Shown here: positions 14,975 through 19,421 of the stretch, one piece after another
How positions within the stretch are numbered: position 1 is the first letter of the stretch
Layout: each line of letters begins with the position of its first letter
Source: JAJPJX01 sp964568355
GTDB lineage: Bacteria; Acidobacteriota; Terriglobia; Bryobacterales; Bryobacteraceae
Direction of reading: 5' to 3'
Assembly (NCBI GenBank): GCA_964568355.1
Contig: CAZMRK010000585.1
Location: forward strand, 1-19,421
DNA: 19,421 bases
Notes under the pieces: generated by a model
Seen by the model: the letters and a program-made list of their open reading frames with translations, nothing else
The model's database searches: none
What the model was told of the DNA's origin: nothing
Program-made: the position numbers and the translations under genes

Positions 14975-17900
14975 TAGTAACGCAACTTCAGACCGAACTG
15001 GACGATTCGCGGCGAACCCGCACTGAGGACACGCCCGGCATTCGCCACGTTGATTGTCGTCACCGGAGCGCCGAAATTCACCGTGTCGAGGACATTGAAC
15101 AACTCGGCGCGAAATTGCAAGCTGAACCGCTCCGAGATCCGCGTCAGCTTCGACGCCGAAAAATCCCAGTTTCTGTTGCCATCCGCGCGTAGGATATTGC
15201 GTCCGGAATTGCCGAATGTATACTGCGCCGGCACGGTAAACGCGGAAACGTCAAACCACCGGTCGATGGTTGGATCCGATACCGTGCCGGATGCGATCCG
15301 GTTCGGCCGGTTGCCCGAACCCGTGTTGGCAAAATCGCCTGAGACCCCGGGAGTGAAGGGCAGGCCGCTCTGCAGCGTCACGATACCGCTTACCTGCCAT
15401 CCCGCAATCAGCGCGTTGGCTGCCCCCGGCAGCCGCAGACGATCCGCGCCGAACGGCAGTTCGTAGGTATAGCTCGCGACGAAACGATGCCGCACATCAA
15501 AATCGGAGAGCGCTCGGTCCAGGCGGAGATTGGTAAAGTCCAGCACTCCACCGCCGTAGTCGGAATTGTTATCGATGCTCTTGGAAAATGCGTAGGATGC
15601 CGTGAAACTCAGACCTCGCGCCAGTCGCTGTTCTGCCCGCAGTTGCAGCGAGTGATAGTTGGAGTCGGTATCCCAGGCTCCCACCGAGATATCGGAGAAG
15701 CGCGGGAAAGGTCGTCGGGACTGCACGGCGCCGGGTCCCGGAAGAGGCCGATTCACCGGTTGCCTCCTTTGTAGATGAGTCCCCTTCTGACCAACATAGG
15801 CAGCTTCCAGCGAGAGGCTCCGTGTGAGGGCGCGCTGCACGCTGAGATTCCATTCGTTGGTGTAGGCGTTTCTTCCCTGAATCGGAGCGGCGGAGATGGA
15901 AGGTGTGCCGAAGGCCGAGGGGAGCGGCGCGCCAAGGAAGAAATCGCCGAAAGTGCGATTGGGAATCGGCGCCGGATTGAGGGCCGTGTCGTAGAGAATG
16001 AAGGGAGGCGCGAGGAAGTTATTCCCCAGGATGTCGTTGATCGGGTAATTCCAGAAAATCCCGAAGCCGCCGCGTACCACCGTGCGCTCCATGGGTTGCC
16101 ACGCGAAGCCGAATCGCGGCGCGAAATTCGTCTTGGGTGACGGTGTGATCGAATCCGGGAGTCCCATCGAGCGGTTGGTTACGATCACATCCTGGTAGAA
16201 CGGATAGGCCCGCTGCGCCACCGGCTGCGCGGTGAGGTCGATCGGCTCCGGCAGGATGATCTTTCCGGTACTTGGGTCAAATCCCGCCAGCACATTGCGT
16301 ACGCCGCTGAAGAACGGCCCGTACTCATACCGCAGGCCCAGGTTGAGCGTAAGGTTTCGAGTCACTCGCCAGTCATCCTGGAAATAGCCGGCGTAATAAT
16401 TGCCATAGGTTCCATTTGTCTCGATAGGATAACTGCGGGTAGCGGAGGCGGGCAGGCCGAGCAGCAGATCCGCAAACGCGCTGCCGGTGCCCCCGGCCGA
16501 AGCGGGGTTTTGCGTATAGGTCCCTGAAAAGGCAAACGATCCACGATTGTAGGCCGTATCCCGCGTGATCGCCCGCAAGCGGCGATACTCAAAGCCGGTT
16601 TTGACGGTGTGCGCCCCTCGTACCCAGGTCAGATCGTCCAGCACCTGCTTGTTATCGATCACGTTCTGTTTGGGCTGATCTACGCCGTCGTTCAACGTGC
16701 CGAAACCGGACATCGTGACGTAAGGCAAGCCGGGAAACTCGGGCGCGGTCTGCTCCATACCCTGGATACCCGCCGCCGTCGTATAGTCGCTCCCTTTCAA
16801 ATTTGGCGCGTTATCCAGAAACAACCGCGACCGGTTATAAGCCAGCGCGAACGTGTTCAGAAGCGTCGGACGAAACGTTCGTGTGTAGCGGACTGCCGCG
16901 TTCTGTCCTTTACCAAGCTGTGGGATCGGGGCGATCGTCGCAAATGCGTTGGGATCGCGGATCCGGTCGTAGTTGATGGCATATCGCACAAACAGCAGGT
17001 CCCGGTCGGTGAAGTGGTGGTCCACGCGCCCGATCACCTGGTCCCCTGTAGTAGCCCGCGATGGCGAGGAGAGAAACGTTCCACTTGCGGTGTTGGGCAG
17101 CGGATAGAACTGCAGCAGTGCCAGGGCCTGCGGCGCAAGGCGGCTTTGCGGGATGCGGTTTGCGGGAAATGGATCGCGAATAAACCCGCCGCCGTCCGCC
17201 CGCGTGCTGGCGGGATCGAAGATCGGCCGCGTGGAAAAATCGCCGCTACGATTGGCCTCCGTGGGCACCACCACGTTGTTCGTCAGGCCTTCCCGAATCC
17301 GCCGGCCCTCCCAGGAAGCAAAGAAGAAGGTCTTGTCTCGAACGATGCGCCCACCCAGAGCCGCGCCGAACTGGTTGTACTTCAGCGGAGGTACGGCGCT
17401 GGCGAAATAATTCGGCGCATCCAGTTTGTCGTTCCGCAGAAATTCCCAGGCGCTGCCATGGAACTCGTTGCTGCCGGATTTGATCGCTGTGGTGATCAAG
17501 CCGGGCGAACGCCCGTACTGCGCAGAAAAGTTATTGGAGATGGTCTTGAACTCTTCGATCGCATCCACTGTCGGACGTACGAACGTGCCTCCGGCATGGT
17601 GTTCGCTGGTGTCCACGCCGTCCATCAGGAAGCTGGTTGCATGGCCGCGCGATCCGTTCATCACCACATTGATGTAGTTGGAGCGAATCACCGGCGCCCC
17701 CGTGCTCACAAACGCCACGCCCGGCGCCAGGCTCGCCAGTTGATAGAAATTGCGTCCGTTCAGCGGTAGCTCCGTGATGGTCCGGTTGGTCATCACCTGG
17801 CCCACCGCGCTGTCCGAGGTCTGCAAGAGGGGTGCGTCGCCCGCCACCACCACCGATTCGGACACATTTCCCACTTCGAGTTGCACATCCAGACGCGCCC

Positions 17901-18225
17901 GCTGATCCAGGTCCAGCCGCAAATCGTCGCGCCGCGCATTGCGAAAGCCGGCATGCCGCACCTCCACCTGGTAGGTTCCCACCGGCAGGTTGAGAATTAC
18001 ATAGTTGCCGGATTCATCTGTCAGACTTTCGCGAACCAGGCCGGTAGCCGGGTTCGTAGCCGTTACCTTTGCCTGCGGTACCACGGCATTGCTCGTATCG
18101 GTGACCGTCCCCAGCAACGTGGCCGAAGGTTGCTGCGCGGAAGCGCTCACCGCCGTCAGCATGCCCGCCAGCGCCAGCACGAACCATCTTGCCGGCCTAT
18201 CTAGACACACTTGTATCCCTCGCAT
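14974..18225 (-). CDS. Oar-type TonB-dependent outer membrane receptor with N-terminal carboxypeptidase-like domain
   Basis: A 1083-residue receptor. Residues 1-31 form a signal peptide (MRGIQVCLDRPARWF...VSASAQ). A CarboxypepD_reg-like beta-sandwich follows (about 35-115, GTVTDTSNAVVPQAKVTATN). Next comes the plug (about 120-270: ELPLNGRNFYQLASLAPGV, NGSRGHATSFLMDGVDTS, FSAQYGRSPGLITTAIKSGS) and a large barrel ending in the aromatic IVQFGLKLRY. This architecture is expanded in Acidobacteriota. It should import an oligosaccharide or similar ligand with TonB energy, since hydrolase, isomerase and transporter genes follow. No SusD-like lipoprotein is present. The frame extends 31 codons upstream into the regulator gene, but the Shine-Dalgarno at 18239-18230 and the signal peptide fix the start at 18225. 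Confidence 0.93.
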   Translation of the reverse strand: MRGIQVCLDRPARWFVLALAGMLTAVSASAQQPSATLLGTVTDTSNAVVPQAKVTATNPATGLVRESLTDESGNYVILNLPVGTYQVEVRHAGFRNARRDDLRLDLDQRARLDVQLEVGNVSESVVVAGDAPLLQTSDSAVGQVMTNRTITELPLNGRNFYQLASLAPGVAFVSTGAPVIRSNYINVVMNGSRGHATSFLMDGVDTSEHHAGGTFVRPTVDAIEEFKTISNNFSAQYGRSPGLITTAIKSGSNEFHGSAWEFLRNDKLDAPNYFASAVPPLKYNQFGAALGGRIVRDKTFFFASWEGRRIREGLTNNVVVPTEANRSGDFSTRPIFDPASTRADGGGFIRDPFPANRIPQSRLAPQALALLQFYPLPNTASGTFLSSPSRATTGDQVIGRVDHHFTDRDLLFVRYAINYDRIRDPNAFATIAPIPQLGKGQNAAVRYTRTFRPTLLNTFALAYNRSRLFLDNAPNLKGSDYTTAAGIQGMEQTAPEFPGLPYVTMSGFGTLNDGVDQPKQNVIDNKQVLDDLTWVRGAHTVKTGFEYRRLRAITRDTAYNRGSFAFSGTYTQNPASAGGTGSAFADLLLGLPASATRSYPIETNGTYGNYYAGYFQDDWRVTRNLTLNLGLRYEYGPFFSGVRNVLAGFDPSTGKIILPEPIDLTAQPVAQRAYPFYQDVIVTNRSMGLPDSITPSPKTNFAPRFGFAWQPMERTVVRGGFGIFWNYPINDILGNNFLAPPFILYDTALNPAPIPNRTFGDFFLGAPLPSAFGTPSISAAPIQGRNAYTNEWNLSVQRALTRSLSLEAAYVGQKGTHLQRRQPVNRPLPGPGAVQSRRPFPRFSDISVGAWDTDSNYHSLQLRAEQRLARGLSFTASYAFSKSIDNNSDYGGGVLDFTNLRLDRALSDFDVRHRFVASYTYELPFGADRLRLPGAANALIAGWQVSGIVTLQSGLPFTPGVSGDFANTGSGNRPNRIASGTVSDPTIDRWFDVSAFTVPAQYTFGNSGRNILRADGNRNWDFSASKLTRISERFSLQFRAELFNVLDTVNFGAPVTTINVANAGRVLSAGSPRIVQFGLKLRY

Positions 18226-18229
18226 TGTG

Positions 18230-18240
18230 AACCTCCTTTT
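18230..18240 (-). promoter_or_regulatory. Strong Shine-Dalgarno of the TonB-dependent receptor
   Basis: AAAAGGAGGTT, six bases from the ATG at 18225 after the core GGAGGT region, is close to the ideal anti-16S match. It decides the receptor start. It also suggests much higher translation of the receptor than of the regulator gene just upstream, whose start region has only a weak AGG. Confidence 0.85.
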
Positions 18241-18254
18241 GCCCGAGAACCGGA

Positions 18255-18974
18255 CTACTTTTTCTTCGAAACAGGGAACGGGAAGCGAGACTCCGGGCCG
18301 CCCTTGATGTGGTCCCACATCAGGTACATGGCCTGAAGCGCGTCCCGCGACCGCAAGGCGCCGATAATCTCCCGATGCTGGTCAACCGATGTGGACAGGT
18401 CGCTTGGAGGCCGCTTCGATGGATCCAGGCCTTTGAAGATCAGCGTAATCATCGAATACAGAAGCCGGCTCACAACTTCGTTTCCGGCTGCTCTGCCGAT
18501 GGTCAGGTGGAACTCGAAGTCCGTTTCCACCCCCGATTTCCCCTCGCGGACCTCCCGCTCCTGCTGATCGACCAGTTCTTCGAGCCGCTCGATCTGCCCT
18601 TCGGTGATTCGCTTCGCGGCCAGATACGCAGTCCAGGTTTCGATCACCCGCCGCGCTTCATAAATCTGCTCCAGATCGTTGAAGCCATGGAACAGGACCA
18701 CCGAAAGTATCTCACCCAGACTCTCGACCGAGCCCTGCGTCACGTATGTGCCGCCGCCGTTCTTGGTTTCGACCAGGCCCAAGGCCCCCATCGTCCGCAG
18801 CGCTGCCCGGATCGAGGTACGGCTCACCTGGAACATCTCGCAGAGTTCCCTCTCCGAGGGCAAACGGTCGCCGGTCGCAAGCTTGCCATTCGAGATCAAG
18901 CCGTAAAGCTGCTCGAGCACTCCCTCGAATAGACGGGCCGAGCGCACTGGCCGGATCGTCAGTTCATCCTTCAT
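18255..18974 (-). CDS. GntR-family transcriptional regulator, FadR/FCD subfamily
   Basis: A 239-residue regulator. The winged helix-turn-helix (about 12-80) shows GDRLPSERELCEMFQVSRTS followed by IRAALRTMGALGLV and the wing NGGGTYV. The all-helical FCD ligand domain (about 100-225) has the metal-binding set D152-x3-H156, H200 and H222. FCD members typically sense organic acids or sugar acids. It is the first gene of the carbohydrate operon and lies 29 nt before the receptor start. A 13-bp palindrome over its own predicted transcription start suggests autorepression, and hence repression of the whole operon. The effector is unknown. Confidence 0.94.
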   Translation of the reverse strand: MKDELTIRPVRSARLFEGVLEQLYGLISNGKLATGDRLPSERELCEMFQVSRTSIRAALRTMGALGLVETKNGGGTYVTQGSVESLGEILSVVLFHGFNDLEQIYEARRVIETWTAYLAAKRITEGQIERLEELVDQQEREVREGKSGVETDFEFHLTIGRAAGNEVVSRLLYSMITLIFKGLDPSKRPPSDLSTSVDQHREIIGALRSRDALQAMYLMWDHIKGGPESRFPFPVSKKK

Positions 18975-18981
18975 CGGTCAA

Positions 18982-18994
18982 CCTGTAATACAGG
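18982..18994. promoter_or_regulatory. 13-bp palindromic operator, probably for the GntR regulator
   Basis: CCTGTA-A-TACAGG is a perfect inverted repeat with a one-base centre. It starts 8 bases before the regulator ATG and directly follows the TATAAT, so it covers the likely +1. The GTAnTAC core is of the kind bound by FadR-subfamily GntR proteins. Only one copy was noticed in this intergenic region. Confidence 0.65.
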
Positions 18995-19047
18995 ATTATA
19001 GTATGCTTGTAATTTAGATCGCGTCAAGGGATTTTTCGAGGATTTTT
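18995..19047 (-). promoter_or_regulatory. Promoter of the carbohydrate operon with phased A-tracts
   Basis: On the minus strand the -35 candidate is TTGACG (19027-19022). The -10 is either TACTAT (19003-18998, 18-bp spacer) or the perfect TATAAT (19000-18995, but a 21-bp spacer). Two AAAAAT tracts (19047-19042 and 19036-19031) sit 11 bp apart just upstream of -35, like an UP element or bend. Predicted starts fall inside the palindrome at 18982-18994. Confidence 0.6.
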
Positions 19048-19064
19048 GAGGCGGCTGGCGAGTC

Positions 19065-19319
19065 CTACTCCTCGCTGTCCGTCTCCTTTGCGCCTGCTTC
19101 GATCCGCCGCACAAACAGGTAAAGGCCCGAGCAGGCCGCGAAAATAAACGCGGATGCGACCGCGCCGGGAAGGGCCACCTCCCGATGTCCCGCCAGGTAG
19201 GCGTCCAGAGTGGCCGAAAGCAGCCAGATCTGCACCATCAGCAGAACCACGAGCAGGGCCATGGCGCCGTCAATCGCCGTCAGACCCCGCCGCTGTCTGG
19301 AAAACAGCGACGCCCGCAT
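19065..19319 (-). CDS. Small two-helix membrane protein downstream of a Rieske-like gene
   Basis: 84 residues. Two membrane helices lie at about 16-38 (AIDGAMALLVVLLMVQIWLL) and 50-70 (AVASAFIFAACSGLYLFV), joined by a short loop (DAYLAGHREVALPG) and followed by an acidic tail. The ATG at 19319 shares its A with the upstream stop (TGATG), so translation is coupled to the Rieske-like gene. The frame also opens one codon earlier at a TTG. I think it resembles small acidobacterial membrane proteins found with cytochrome bc-type clusters (possibly DUF6755), but this is from memory. Function unknown. It is the last gene of its operon. Confidence 0.75.
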   Translation of the reverse strand: MRASLFSRQRRGLTAIDGAMALLVVLLMVQIWLLSATLDAYLAGHREVALPGAVASAFIFAACSGLYLFVRRIEAGAKETDSEE

Positions 19320-19421
19320 CAATCCCCCTCCGCCGTAGTCATCCCGACAGCCACCAGGTGCTTCCCGTGCCGCTCCAGCTTGACCGCCGGCAATGGCCGC
19401 GTGGGCGGACCCTGCAGGACG
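19319..19421 (-). CDS. C-terminal end of a Rieske-type iron-sulfur protein (partial)
   Basis: Only the last 33 residues are in the window (LQGPPTRPLPAVKLE...HLVAVGMTTAEGD). The GPPTRPLP segment followed by two short strands is the usual ending of Rieske [2Fe-2S] domains, where it comes after the second Cys-His cluster binding loop. The cluster ligands lie outside the window, so this is a family-level guess. The stop overlaps the ATG of the small membrane protein by one base. Confidence 0.6.
   Translation of the reverse strand, partial: VLQGPPTRPLPAVKLERHGKHLVAVGMTTAEGD

Noticed and set aside
16609..17769. Plus-strand ORF of 386 codons
   Set aside because: It lies entirely opposite the TonB-dependent receptor. 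It is arginine-rich with no recognisable domain, so a shadow frame.
18226..18318. 31-codon N-terminal extension of the receptor frame
   Set aside because: It overlaps the end of the GntR gene and would bury the signal peptide. The strong Shine-Dalgarno supports the start at 18225.
1..19421. Signs of a mobile element, CRISPR array or defence system
   Set aside because: No transposase, integrase, terminal inverted repeats, target duplications, spaced repeats or defence domains were found.

Overview
The window (about 58-60% GC by eye) looks like a chromosomal piece of an Acidobacteriota genome, most likely the Solibacter/Bryobacter group. This is an inference from a large Oar-type TonB-dependent receptor with an N-terminal carboxypeptidase-like domain, the acidobacterial-style kdp locus with a divided KdpD, and a BBP2-type porin. 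Every gene I can support lies on the minus strand, so transcription runs from high to low coordinates. I see no tRNA, rRNA, CRISPR, insertion sequence or integrase. No stretch over 300 bases lacks a gene.

Region 1 (19421 to 19065): the C-terminal end of a Rieske-like protein, overlapping by one base a small two-helix membrane protein. This is the tail of an operon that continues outside the window.

Region 2 (19047 to 10690): a tightly packed five-gene operon. It has a promoter with two phased A-tracts and a 13-bp palindrome over the predicted start point. The genes are a FadR/FCD-type GntR regulator, an Oar-type outer membrane receptor (ideal Shine-Dalgarno), a Tat-exported glycoside-hydrolase-like protein (TAATG overlap), a TIM-barrel sugar isomerase/epimerase (ATGA overlap) and an MFS sugar-acid-type transporter (8-nt gap). 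It reads as a complete import, degradation and isomerisation path for an unidentified carbohydrate, probably induced by relief of GntR repression.

Region 3 (10630 to 9956): an exported methionine sulfoxide reductase A.

Region 4 (about 9890 to 1): the Kdp high-affinity potassium system. A KdpD-C-like sensor kinase overlaps kdpE by ATGA. A hairpin follows, then a four-half-site array that I read as a tandem KdpE operator. The structural operon comes next: a Usp-like 155-residue protein, a 27-residue single-helix micro-protein, kdpF (also 27 residues), kdpA, kdpB, kdpC, an outer membrane porin, and the N-terminal sensor domain of KdpD, cut by the window edge. So the usual single KdpD is apparently divided between the two ends of the locus, and a porin and two small proteins travel with the pump.

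The most interesting items are the KdpE operator array, the unnamed micro-protein and Usp-like gene ahead of kdpF, and the porin placed between kdpC and the KdpD sensor domain.
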